Part shown: positions 34,912 through 46,254 of the stretch, one piece after another
Numbering within the stretch: position 1 is the first letter of the stretch
Layout: every line of letters begins with the position of its first letter
Position numbers and translations under genes: made by a program
Notes under the pieces: model-generated
Database searches by the model: none
Told to the model about the DNA's origin: nothing
The model's input: the letters and a program-made list of their open reading frames with translations, nothing else
Assembly (NCBI GenBank): GCA_003586115.2
Contig: QVOM02000025.1
Span: 46,558,849 to 46,622,848, forward strand
Reading direction: 5' to 3'
Length of the DNA: 64,000 nucleotides
Source of the DNA: Salvator merianae
Lineage: Eukaryota > Chordata > Lepidosauria > Squamata > Teiidae

Positions 34912-35794
34912 ATCCTGGTTTGTAGAAGTTAAAGGCAAGGCTCTGTCTTTACCTGGTCTCCTCTGGTTCTGTTACTGAATCCACACTATTTTTTCCCCAA
35001 GAATTGGCATATACATTGTTCTATTATACCAGTTTGTGTCACACATCTGGATCCTCACATCTGAAAGGAACCTTTTTTTTTTTTTTTTTTTTGGTATTTG
35101 TTTTCCTTCTCCTCACTGATAACATAGTATGCCAGTAACCTCTGGGACAATTTACTAGAGACTTTTGTCCAGTCATCCACACTTGCTTTTCTTTCTTTTA
35201 AGAATTGTGTTTATACAATTGTCCATTAAGAATCATTGCTTGTCTTTTCATTCTTTTTCATATGTAAGTGAACTTATTTCTTTAGTCTTGAAGATTCTGT
35301 GAATGCATACATTAAGAGCATTTTAGAATACATAAAGAAAAAAAAAATACATCAGATGCTTTCCTTAATTCCATATTTGAGTTTTGTCTGAATATGTACA
35401 TAATCTGCAAGTTGTGAAAACAATATTTTAAAATTAACAATAATATCCTATATGAACATGAATATTACCAAGAATTATATGAGAAAAAAGGGTTAGCAAG
35501 AAGGTAACTGGAATAACAACATTCCAATAAATAACAACAACATAGAATTCTGTAAATGACTTCAAGAATAGTTTCTGCTATTAATTAAAAAGTGCATTTA
35601 AATCTTATATTGACCTTTTTTCAATTATATGTCTTAACGGTATGAAGAACTTGAGAAATTTGGTGTTCAGGGTGGGAAAAAAGAACTTAAGAGTCATTGT
35701 TAAATGATCTGAGGATCTAAAGATGAAACACTTGCAGGCAAGGCAGATAGGACAAAGTATTATTTAATTCTATTTTTAAAAATTCTATACCCCT

Positions 35795-35795
<1 letters not shown>

Positions 35796-35836
<41 letters not shown>
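35796..35836. repeat. (AT)n microsatellite
   Basis: About 20 uninterrupted TA dinucleotides. Confidence 0.98.
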
Positions 35837-35842
<6 letters not shown>

Positions 35843-35911
35843 TATATATTTTAAAAAATTAACAATATTACATAGAACAGGTGATCCTTACTCCATCTGG
35901 GACTCTCAGAC

Positions 35912-36170
35912 ACTTTCTGCATGGAAAACTGTCCCATGATAGAACAGAGCCAAGAGTCCTCCCTTCTGCCAGCTTATGTGGATTACAGGGAGCCCCATCC
36001 CCTCTTAATATGCTCATCCACTCAGGATGGAGCGTGCCCTGAATGGCACCTTAGTTTGGTTTGCCAGTAGTTCTCAACATTGAGGTCTACCAGCATGCTA
36101 GGAGTGATACCAGTCCAGCCATCTACATGGGAAATATCTGGATCAGTCTACAGTCAGGGATGCTACGGAG
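35912..36170. mobile_element. Diverged MITE of the 27650 family
   Basis: The phrases CTCATCCACTCAGGATGGAGC, GAATGGCACC, AGTTTGG and AACATTGAGGTCTACCAGCATGCTAGG correspond in order to the interior of 42009-42300 and 27650-28022. The ends are not recognisable. Confidence 0.5.
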
Positions 36171-36239
36171 ACCCCTTTAAGCAGACTCCCATTGGAACAC
36201 TCTTCACTGCAATTTTCACACTGTCAAACATTCCAAAGT

Positions 36240-36393
36240 TAGAACATAAGAGGAGTCCTGCTGGATCAGGCTACAGCCCATCTAGTCCAGCATCCTCACA
36301 CAGAGGCCCACCAATTGCATATGGGCATCCTCAAGCAGAAAAAATAATTTAAAAAAGCAAAATCTTCACCTGCTCTCAACTCCTTTCAAATGG
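36240..36393 (-). mobile_element. CR1 3'-end fragment
   Basis: It starts AGAACATAAGAGGAGTCCTG in plus orientation, the reverse complement of the CR1 terminal phrase, then CTGGATCAGGC, CATCTAGTCCAGCATCC and CACCTGCTCTCAACTCC. About 150 bp of 3' UTR remain, with no coding sequence. Confidence 0.88.
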
Positions 36394-39300
36394 ACTCTCC
36401 AATCTGTGGAGTTAGCATTGGGCGGTGCCTCCCAGAGACTACTGTACCACCCATAAGGATTGTACAGAAGCTACCTCTGAGTATTTCCACAAGGACAGTT
36501 GCAGTTGCATGTGCTCCATTTGGAAGTCCTATCATTGTACTGGCAGACCGTACTTTGGCTTGCAGAAGTTCAAAAATTAGTGAGACTTTCAACCAGAACA
36601 TTATCCTATCCCTACAGTCACACTCCATGGGTCATCACATTGTTATTCAAATAAATTTTTGGTCTTAATTGTTGCAGCATTCTCCAGTGTGGTTTTCTCC
36701 AGGTCTGCACTACTGTCTAGATTTGACCACAATCCATCTGGGGATAACTAACATCTGAGCAACATCATATTTGCTATTCCTTTTACAGAGAACACAGTCA
36801 GTTATTCTGCTGCAAAGATAATGGGAATGCTCTGAAGCCATTTCAAGACACTTCAGGGAACTAGTCAATGTCTGGATGCCATTTGTATAAAGCTGCCATA
36901 TTTCACATGATCTACTTTGCTTGGGACAAACTAAAATGGACTTGTAAGTAGTAAAAGTTTTGTAAGAAATAAAATTTGCCTGTCAGACAGTTTCACATAG
37001 GGAACTCAGCTGTGCTCCACAGACTTTGTCAAGCCAAATAAAAATTCCACAGTATGTAATAATAATTCAGCATAGCTGCATACCCTTGAGCCTTCATAGC
37101 AATCAGTGTTAAATTGTACTCTCTTTGTAGATGTGTATTCATGAGAGCTTGTTCTCTACATTCACTATGATTTTCTTTCCTCCTGGTATTGCTTACTCTG
37201 CACCACGATAATGTTTCAAGCATGAGTTAACTTCTCTTTGAATTTAACTCGATAATAAGAAAACTCAGTCATAAAAAATTACATACCATTATTGATCTTT
37301 CCAACAGGCAGGTGCTAGGCACTGGAAAATAGAGTAATATCTAAAATAAATTATGCTGCCTTGACAGCTACACAGTGTCCATTTTCACTTGTGTAGTCCT
37401 TGGCATTAATGTGATTGCATTGCAGTAAATAGACACTACATCTCTCTCCTTCTCTCTCTCATATATTTGGTATCTCTCAGCTTTCTCAGTCAAACACAAT
37501 GCCACACAATCTTTATTACAGCTGTTTTTTAAACTAGATAGACAAAGCAATAGCAGCATTTCAGCTGCATTCAGTTATAGCAAAGAAAAGGATCTTAGAA
37601 GTGGTAGCATGTGGCACTTATGTTGTCATCCTATTTCTAATTCACCTTTTCCAGGTTAAAATGTTCATGAAGGGGATGATAGGTAGACTGGTCTGTGAAT
37701 GATTCCCACCTGTGAACCTTCTGATGGTATGGAAAGTTGCACATGTTGCCTCTGAGGATTGATACCAAAGACTATACTTCTTGGGCATCTGTGTCCTTAG
37801 AGTTAGTCTAATGGATAGACGTGGAGGATCCACATGGATGGGCTTTTCTTTGCCACTCCTCTGCCACAGTAAACAGGAAATCCATGAGTGATTGACTATG
37901 GTTTACCTTGCTGGTTTAGCTTAAGTGGATGACAGTCCATGGATAGCAAGGCGTGAACTGTTGGAACAACCTAAAGGACAAAGGGATGAATTGTTGCCTC
38001 TACACTGCCAGCAAGCTTTCAGGGGAAAGCTTGGAATTTGGGGACTTCCATTAAAAGGAATCACTTGAAACATGATGATCTAGATGACTGTGGAACTGGA
38101 GAGATTTTTGTCGAATCTGGTAAGAGCAGACAGTTGGCCTTCCTTAATAATTCTTCAGTTAAGCAATCCCAAAAAAATGTGTGTAAAACTTTGACCCCAA
38201 CCCATGAATTTTCTATGCAGCCACGAAAAGATCTTAATATAAGGACCACAAACTATAAGCCTTGAACCATACAACCACATATACACTTGATATAGAAGAT
38301 TTCAGGAAAGATATCAAAGAGACACCTTTTAACACATGCCCTGAGCCAATAACAAAAAGAGCCACAATTTTTTCAGGTTTACCAGATAATCATCCAAACT
38401 AATAATCCTAGCCATACAAAAACCCAACAGAAAGCCAAGTGTATCTGATATTTGGCTGATTTTTAGTCAAAGTTGGAAGCCCTGTTTTGTATAAAAAGGA
38501 TGGCGGCTACTTCGGTTGAGACCCAATTCATATCCACCTTGCTATGTTGAGATATCAGAAACAGTGATTAGGGACTGAAAGGGGAACCTGGACAATTCAT
38601 TTACATATGGGATATTTGGAAAGGGAAGTTCATTAAAACTTGGTGATCCTTTTCAGTCATGATAACACCCCCTGGTAGCTAAATAGAGAAAATAGCCCAC
38701 TATTCAAAGCTCAGCTCTTGTTCTGGGAGCACTTCCCAATTTGCTAAGTTTTCCATGCATTTCCCCTGTGCTCCAGTCAGTGTATTATTATAGCTGCTTG
38801 TGATTCAGTGATATTGTTTATAGTCTTTTCTTGCCATATGCAAAATAAAAACTCTCTAGTGTTTAAGACACTTAAAAAAAAATTGTAGCTATTGCTCCAC
38901 TTCATCTGCAGTATCCAATTTTGTAATTCTTTTTCCATTGTTAGACTTTGTTTTTGTATTTGATACAACTGTTTTCAATAAAACTATTTCTTTAGTTTAG
39001 TTTTAGTACTTAAGTTTCCTCTCCACCATCCCTCAAATTCAGTTTTGCAATTTACGTAATTGGAGAAATTTTCATACAACAGGATAGAGATACAACCTTA
39101 AACTCTTCACATTAGCCACCAATTTCTGTCTTTCTCTTCTGAAAATTACAATCCATATGGTTTTTAGGCCATACAAACGAGCCATATGTTGAATTTAAAA
39201 TTATTTTGCAAGGAGGAAAAAAAAAAGAGTTTTGCACCACTAATGAATTTGAAAACTAATATATCACATCTTAGCCCTTTGATTGACCATTCCCAAAAGG

Positions 39301-40481
39301 TTAATTAGGACTTTCATTGCCTGTGTTTTGCTATTAACCATTCAGCTTATTTTTTCCATGTAGACATTCATTGTTAAGCATACATCAAGAACTGAATATG
39401 GTTTTCCTCTGAATATTAGACCCAGGTAGATGCCTTCAGTCTTCTAGTAGGTATGAAACTGGCCAGTTTGAGTAAACATATTCCATTAATATGATCTAGC
39501 AGGACTAAAGTTTCAGTGGTCAAGTATACAATGACATTCTGTCATAAATTCTTCTCAAATTTGGCTGTCCCTGAAGCCTGCAATACTTTTTCAATGAAAG
39601 TAATTATTTCAGGAAGCAATCTTCTTTGAGCAAGAACAGATGCTACCAAAGCAAGCTAACCTCCCACAAATCTATGCTCTTTCAAGTATTTTTGCAGCAT
39701 ACAGAAAGATATATCTCCACAAACAAGTACATTCAAATGCAAATTGTGATTTCCCTATTCATCACTGACCTTGGAAGGTTATACAAGGGGACCCCACATA
39801 AAAGAGGTTAGTTACAGCTATGTCCTGAAATAACTTCAGTAAATAACTGTCTCCTTCCCAGCACATATCTCAAGATGCTAACAGTGCAATTCTCCCTTAA
39901 CTTCTGGAAGTAAATGCCATTGAGTGAAATGAAACTTGTTTCTAAGTAGACAAGATAAGCATTCTTCTTTAAGGCACTGTATGTTTCCACCAGGACACTG
40001 TGTTTGTTTTTAAAATTGGTCTAATCTAAAATCAATTTTATGCCATGTGAGAATTCTCTGACCCTCTGTTAGTTCCCCCCCCTCCCCGAAACATTTAGAG
40101 CTGTAACTACTTACTTTCATCATCATCTGGATACATGTTCAAATGTCCTCCAGAAGACCAGGGCAACACATATTTCAGCTGAAAACATGTGCAGTATTAC
40201 AGTGAAAAAAAGATGTGCACAATAGGTAAAAATGTCACAACTACGTTCAAGGCTCTTATAATGCAGTATTATAAGCAAGCATAAGCAAGCATTTCATTAT
40301 TTGTGAACATTTCATTATTTATTGGAGCTATTATAAAATAATTCAGGACAGCCACAAGTGTATTCCTTGGCTTTTATTATACACTGCTGGCTTATTGTGC
40401 TTGCTATCTAAGATTATTTTGGTTAAATTAATTAATCTGAAGCAAAATATGCCCCAGTGAGGTGAAATATACCTTGATAAT

Positions 40482-40514
<33 letters not shown>

Positions 40515-41514
40515 CTGTTTTACTGCTATGGGTAAGTATCAGATTCATTAACTTTAATTCACATACAGAGTTTATTGCATTGCATTGGCTAATCTTTTTC
40601 AGCAATTTAATTTCAGCAATTTTAACGTTTATTCTTACTGCAAAACAAATTATGATGGAGAAAGTCGGCCCAATTTCATTAACAGTGTCATTTGCTCTGA
40701 AGCTACATTCTCTACAGGAACTTTCTAGCAGACATAATTACATTTCAATGACTTGGGATTCTGTCCCAACTCCAGATGGAATTTTCTATTGGATGGAGCC
40801 CACTGTGAATAGGCTTATGTTATCCTGTGGTAATACTGTATTATCATTTATTCAAGTGAGCTTTCACATATGCAGGTCACTTCAGGATATTTTTATGCTT
40901 CAAGCCAGATGGAAAATGTCTTTTCAGAATCAACAAAAGCCTTGCATTCTTGTCATTTCCAAATATTTCCCAACAACTGGAACTAATTTGCTTTTGAAAA
41001 ACTTTAATGGTATTCCCAAAATGATTACCAACAGTTTGCAATATGATTGCTTTCATGGTTCACTGGATCTGCATTTTCACAGTTGCCTACTTTTTGTAAG
41101 GCTGAACCTGAATGAAATCCTTAAGTTTCATAGCTTTTTGATAGCAGATTTAACTTGGAAGGGAACATAGCTTCAGTAGAAGGGCATGTAATTAGCATGC
41201 AGGAATTTGGAGGGCTAGTTCATAGAATTACTGATCACTTAAGGAAGTAACACTGGAGTTTAGTCATAGGTTTTGGTACATTTTTGCCAGTTAAGCTGAA
41301 TGAAAATAAGCTGAATTGCCTAACGTTTTTCTCCATCCTAGTTGGCATGGGTACCAATTATACCTTGATAAACATTATAGATGAGTCCATCAGGATTATT
41401 ACTCAGCTGCCGTATGAGCACCCATTCCTTCATCTGGCTGTGGATGTGGATCCTTTTTATTCATCCTAACACAATGACTTTCCCCTTCCCTTCCAATCCT
41501 CTTTTCTACTTGTG
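36394..41514. other. Long unannotated non-coding stretch
   Basis: About 5.1 kb with no recognised transposon or gene. It contains a (TC)n run at 40486-40509. The plus-strand frame at 40580-41170 (196 codons) is the longest in the window outside LINEs, but has AT-driven composition (rich in L, I, F, S and K) and no domain, so it is not called as a gene. The non-repetitive block at about 40250-40480 with TTAATTAATC-type cores could be conserved non-coding DNA. Confidence 0.45.
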
Positions 41515-41638
41515 TCATGTCATTTTAGATTATAAATCTGATGGCAGAGGCTTTTTATGCACCATATTTTGTAAGCTGCTTTGGGAACCTTTGCTAAGCT
41601 TTTGCATAGAATAAAAATACACTAAATAAATAAATATT
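41515..41638 (+). repeat. LINE/SINE tail fragment
   Basis: TTTAGATTATAAATCTGATGGCAGAGG, then TTTGTAAGCTGCTTTGGGAACC and an AATAAATAAATA terminus match the shared 3' tail of amniote L2-type LINEs and their SINEs ('attgtaagccgctttgggt... ataaataaat'). No head sequence is preserved. Confidence 0.6.
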
Positions 41639-41718
41639 ATCCAGATGGAACATTATTAGGTAAATTTCAGAAATTATACCTTTTTGATCTCCCACAAGGA
41701 TACTTAGTGGGTTTAAAT

Positions 41719-41743
41719 AACAACAACAACAACAACAACAACA
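41719..41743. repeat. (CAA)n microsatellite
   Basis: About eight CAA units. Confidence 0.95.
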
Positions 41744-42008
41744 CAACTGCTTTAATGGGTTAGGTCTAAAATGCTGAATCTTTGGAGGCTGTTGGTCTTC
41801 CCCTGGTGTTGAACTATACAACTTGCATTGCCCTGGAAGAGAACAAATCAACCACTCCAGAAGGTTTATTATTTCATTATTTACGTTTAAATTTCACTTA
41901 TCTTCTGCCATTCATCCAAGGAAGTCAATGCTCTATTCCCATCTCAGTGTTTCATTGATCCTCTGAGATCAGTTATTCTGAGAAGCTATTAGCACTCAGC
42001 TTTGTGAC

Positions 42009-42300
42009 TGAGGACCTTTCCACACTCATCTCTGGTGTGTCCAGTAAGACTCTAAGGGCCTAGATTCTGCATGTTGATACAGGAAAGCAGAGGTTCTGCC
42101 CACTGGAATGCTCCGTCTACACAGGATAGAGCTTAGAGCAGGATAGGGCACCCAAAATTGCTCTGTCTCTATGAGTAAACCTTGACATTGACATCTACCA
42201 GCAGACCATGGCAGACCATTTTCAGTGGTGCTCCAGGAATGCATCAACAGAAGTGGTGCACTGCTAAAAAGGGCCCTCCCAAAAATTCATGTGTGGCACT
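42009..42300. mobile_element. MITE of the 27650 family
   Basis: The interior matches 27650-28022 in order: GGAATGCTCCGTCTACACAGGA, AGGATAGGGCACCCAAAATTGCTC and CTTGACATTGACATCTACCAGCAG. The left end CCTTTCCACACTC is terminus-like; the right end lies near GGGCCCTCC (42270-42280). The boundaries and target duplication are uncertain. Confidence 0.6.
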
Positions 42301-42967
42301 GGCATCAGCCAGTCAAAGTTTAAATACGTTTCTTAATTTTGATAGTAACAGTATTCATATTGTTCTTCTTATGGTTTTAGGTTGTAATTGGCATTTCAGT
42401 CATTTACATACTTCAAGTTAAGGGACTCCAGTACATGAACGGTATAAATAAATATATGTCTACACAGAGGCAATCATAGCAATTTTAGAAATCTTTTTGC
42501 ATCCAAGGAATCCTTTAAAGATTGCTTTTGGTACAATTGTTGACAGTAGCTTGACACAAGTGATTTGGGCTACATTCAGAAAGTGAAAAAAAGAAAAACT
42601 TTAAAAGTGACTTGGAGGTGATAGCAAACAGCACTAGTGTCCTTATCTCATTCTCATCCCATCTTCAGTCCACTTATAATGTACTTTGAAAGTGCTTTCT
42701 ATGGTCTTTAATGCACATTAGAGATGGTATGAGCACATTGAGGTCACATATGTGTGACAGTATTACCGCTGAACAATCTCTGAGACACCACTGAGGTGCA
42801 TTTTTAAAACTGTATATATACTGTATATATTTTAGAGCCCTCATTACACAAAAAAGGATAGATATCATATATTATAGTAAGTCTTCATGCTTTGGATTTG
42901 TCACTCTGACATCAGCTTCTACAGTTGATTTGGGAAAACATACTAAAGATTTGTAAAGACAAAATGC

Positions 42968-43073
42968 CAGTGGCAGCCCATCGCTTTAAGGGTGGGTGTT
43001 CAGAACCCGCGGGAAGGGGGCAATCACTGTTCATGGGGTTTCTGAGCCTCCGTACTGTCACAGCTAGCATAGC
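42968..43073. mobile_element. Truncated copy of the 28967 hAT MITE
   Basis: It begins CAGTGGCAGCCCATCGCTTTAAGG and follows the reverse complement of the 171-bp element's right arm: GTGGGTGTTCAGAACC, GCAATCACTGTTCATGGGG, TACTGTCACAGC. It then stops, so the second arm is lost. Confidence 0.83.
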
Positions 43074-45174
43074 TTGTTTCAATGCCTTGTCTGATGTGGA
43101 TGAAGAGTTTAATTGGTTCACAGTGTGGATGGGATGTTCCACTAGGACCACTGAGCCAGTCTACCCAGTGCTTAAGAAATCAGAGTAGGACAAGCAGTTC
43201 TACTGTTGAAGAAATCATTGTACCTGATGCTGCAGGGGGCTTCTGACATCTCCTTTGATGTCTTCATAAAAAAAGAGCACAAACATACATATGTGCCTCA
43301 AAAGGTCTGCTTGGCAAAAGAATCCTCAGCATTCCATTAAGCCACATCTTTTTGTCTCATACCTAGACCTGACCTTAGTCCTTCCTTATAAGCAAAAAGG
43401 TCGCACATTCAGTGAGGTGAGGTAACGTTCTCTTCCCCCCACCATTAGCATTATTCTCTCTGTTTCCGATAACACACTTTTCACTCTACATTATTTTCTA
43501 GTCATTTGCTATGCATAAGGATCGTAGAAGAAAGCAGCTGATAAAAGTCACCTTGTGGTTTGTGGAGAGGTGATAAAATACAGTTGCTATCATATCCAGC
43601 TAAAATAGAATGCTTTAGCTGAGATGGAATTGGTTTTTGATGTTGTGGGCAGACTTACCACTATCTATATCTTTTGCATCCATCATATTCTAGTTGATCA
43701 TTTTTAGGCTGCAGTACTTGCTTAAATTTAATATTAAACTAATGTCAAGTGTTTTGTTGCTTAAGAGGCAAGTGGTTGATCCTTCAAGGCAAAGTGCATA
43801 ATGTATAGCACAGTCTACTCTCAATCTCTTCTTTGTGCATGCCACAGTTCAAGGTTAGCTAATGTGTGGGATGAACTTTCACGTGAGTTTGAATAGAATT
43901 GCAGCCTCATAGGCTGTGTGTCCACTAGAGCAATAGAAGGACCTCTGCCATAATGGCCTCTCTGGGATTTGCCTGGGATCAGCAAATGTGCTTAACTGCC
44001 TTGCTGCTGGGCAAGCCACCATAGAAATAGTTCCTGTGCCAGTCCTTGAGTTGGCCACAGTTTGTTCTGCTGTAGCAAGGGGTTCTATCAGCTGCAAGTC
44101 AGCAGCTTGCATGGTGCTTCTTGTGCACTATTTTAGGCATTTTGACAGCCCCCAGGACACTATCTTAAGTGCTTAGTGAACATTAGCACCATCTAATCTG
44201 ATCCTTGCTGCCATTTCCTTTTAACTTCTTTGTCCTCCACTACTATCACCTCAGCCTCAATTGGCACTAGTCACCCCTACTAAATATACATACTTTGCTT
44301 ACAGAACCATTGTAGCATAAGTATTATGCTGATGCTAGGGGAAAAAAAAAGGAAGATGAATGGAAGGAAGGAAGAGAAAGATGGGGGAAAAGATTTTGAG
44401 TTTATAAAATTAATAGGAAAGAAAGCTGTTTGTAATTTTTAGAAATCATGATGTGTCTGAAGCACATAAACATGTAGAACAGCAGTGGACAAACCATAAA
44501 CATTGTGATATTTCTGAGCTGCAGCTCATACTTCCTTGCTTTGGCCAGACTGCAAGAGCACATGGGGCTGTAGTTAACAACATTTGGACAGCCATAGTTT
44601 GAATAACCACAAAGCATAGCATGTAAATGGCAGTGCAAATAAGACGGTGATCAGGCAGCCTTATTAAAGCACTTGTCATCCAAACTGTACTGTGGAGATG
44701 CTGAAGGGTATGAAAGGGAAGAGCACAGGATTTAACATTCTCTGAATGCCTCATCACTACTTTCTCCCTTCCGTGCCAAATTGGGCGTCAGTACAGAAAT
44801 GGATCATTTGGCCATATTTGCAGTCACAGATCATTGCCTACAACTGTAAAATGTCACAGGGCTTCACTCTACTGATGTAGGCACAGCGGACAATGTGCCA
44901 GGCCCCAGGAAGAGCCTGACACTGTAGCAATAGATCAGCTCTACTTTCACCATCCCAACTGATCACTGCCTAAGTTGAGTTGGGAATTGAGACAGTAGGC
45001 ATTCTGTTTGTGGTGGCCAGAGTAATGTTTTGATTCAGAATTTCTATCAGGGCCATGTCTCAATGCATATGAGCCCTTAATGAGCAAACATTCATTGGAA
45101 TGCAGTGAAATTCCAACCATTTCAGAGATTGTGCGTATGATCATTCTAGTACTATGATTAAGGAAGTGTGACAT
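43074..45174. other. Unannotated non-coding DNA
   Basis: No element or gene recognised. Small A-rich and GGAA-rich patches lie near 44340-44400. Confidence 0.5.
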
Positions 45175-45177
45175 TAA

Positions 45178-46251
45178 GGCCGCGGTCGGACATCGTCAAT
45201 GTAATCCATATAGAAGAGTACACGCAGTGAATTCGTCTTCTGGTCATTCCCACAGTTACAATTTAACACGGAGTCAATTCGTACTTGCTCGTTCCCACAC
45301 TGATATTTCCCGTGCTTGGCAGTACCCTTTCTGCCTCCACCCCCATCAAATTCTCCTCCCTATGCAGTCAGCGATTGGCTGCAGTCCCAACGTTCAAACC
45401 TTGATGTCACAGGGGCGGGAAAGTCAAGCTCCGCTCTCTGCATGTCCCCACTGCTGCCTCAGAACATGGATTAACTTGGTAGCATTACTAGTCATTCGCC
45501 ATTTGCTCCTCCCTGCAGCCTCTGTCTACCGAAGCAGAACTTAAAAACTACGTTCACTTTAAAACTATGAACTTTAAAAAACTAAGCTTTTGAAATGCGC
45601 AGTTCTGCTATCCTGCTGTTTCACTTTAACTAAGCTTTAGAAATGCGCAGTTCTGCTATCCTGCTGATTCACTTTAGCGCAACTGCACAATTTAAAAGTA
45701 GCAGGAGAGGTGCATAACAAAGGGAAAAAGTGGGGAGGGAACGTGGGGGGGGGGCTCGACTATTTTTAACTGTGTGCTGACCAGGCAAAACTCCAAACAG
45801 GCGCAGTTTATTTTTTCCTTTAAAGAGCAGACGGAAGTGGAGAAAGCCTTTAATTTCTTCCTGGCAGGACCGCAGCATAGCGAAGAAGGAGGACGATTTC
45901 TTTTCCCCTGGCAGTGAGGGAAGGGGGGATAATGGAGGCAGAGGAAACTAATGTGCTTCCTGCCCACCCACAAAGTCTGTCATTGGACGGCACAAAATGG
46001 GGATCCCTCCCTCTGCACGCCCCCCAAAACAGTATGGTCCCTCTCAAATAATCGCTTTCCCCGTGCCCACAGCACAAAGTAAAGCACGCTAGCGATCTGG
46101 AACGGCTTGAGAGTTCATTAAATCCGAAGACAAAGTAATCTGGATTTCGCCAATTTAATCCATAAAAATTACGGAACGGCAAGATCATGTCGGGACAGCG
46201 GGAACTGAAGACGGCCTGTAAACTGATTAAATGCCGTGTCAGAACGCAGCC
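45178..46251. mobile_element. PIF/Harbinger-like element, younger copy, 1074 bp
   Basis: The ends GGCCGCGGTCGGACATCG and (reverse complement of the right end) GGCTGCGTTCTGACACGG form imperfect terminal inverted repeats. They are flanked by TAA at 45175-45177 and 46252-46254, the classic PIF/Harbinger duplication. It is the sister of 31883-33227 but keeps its CpGs (CAGTCAGCGATTGGCTG here, CAGTCAGTGATTGACTG there). A 48-bp tandem duplication lies inside at 45581-45676 and a G-run near 45747. Minus-strand frames up to 112 codons have no transposase motif (no DDE pattern), so the copy is non-autonomous. Confidence 0.88.
45581..45676. repeat. 48-bp tandem duplication inside the element
   Basis: ACTAAGCTTTTGAAATGCGC (45581) recurs as ACTAAGCTTTAGAAATGCGC (45629), each followed by AGTTCTGCTATCCTGCTG. 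Two units, two or three differences. The older sister copy near 32440 does not show the duplication. Confidence 0.93.
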
Positions 46252-46254
46252 TAA

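Noticed and set aside
40580..41170. 196-codon plus-strand open frame
   Set aside because: AT-driven amino-acid composition, no recognisable domain, no splice or promoter context; open frames of this size can occur by chance in 64 kb of AT-rich DNA.
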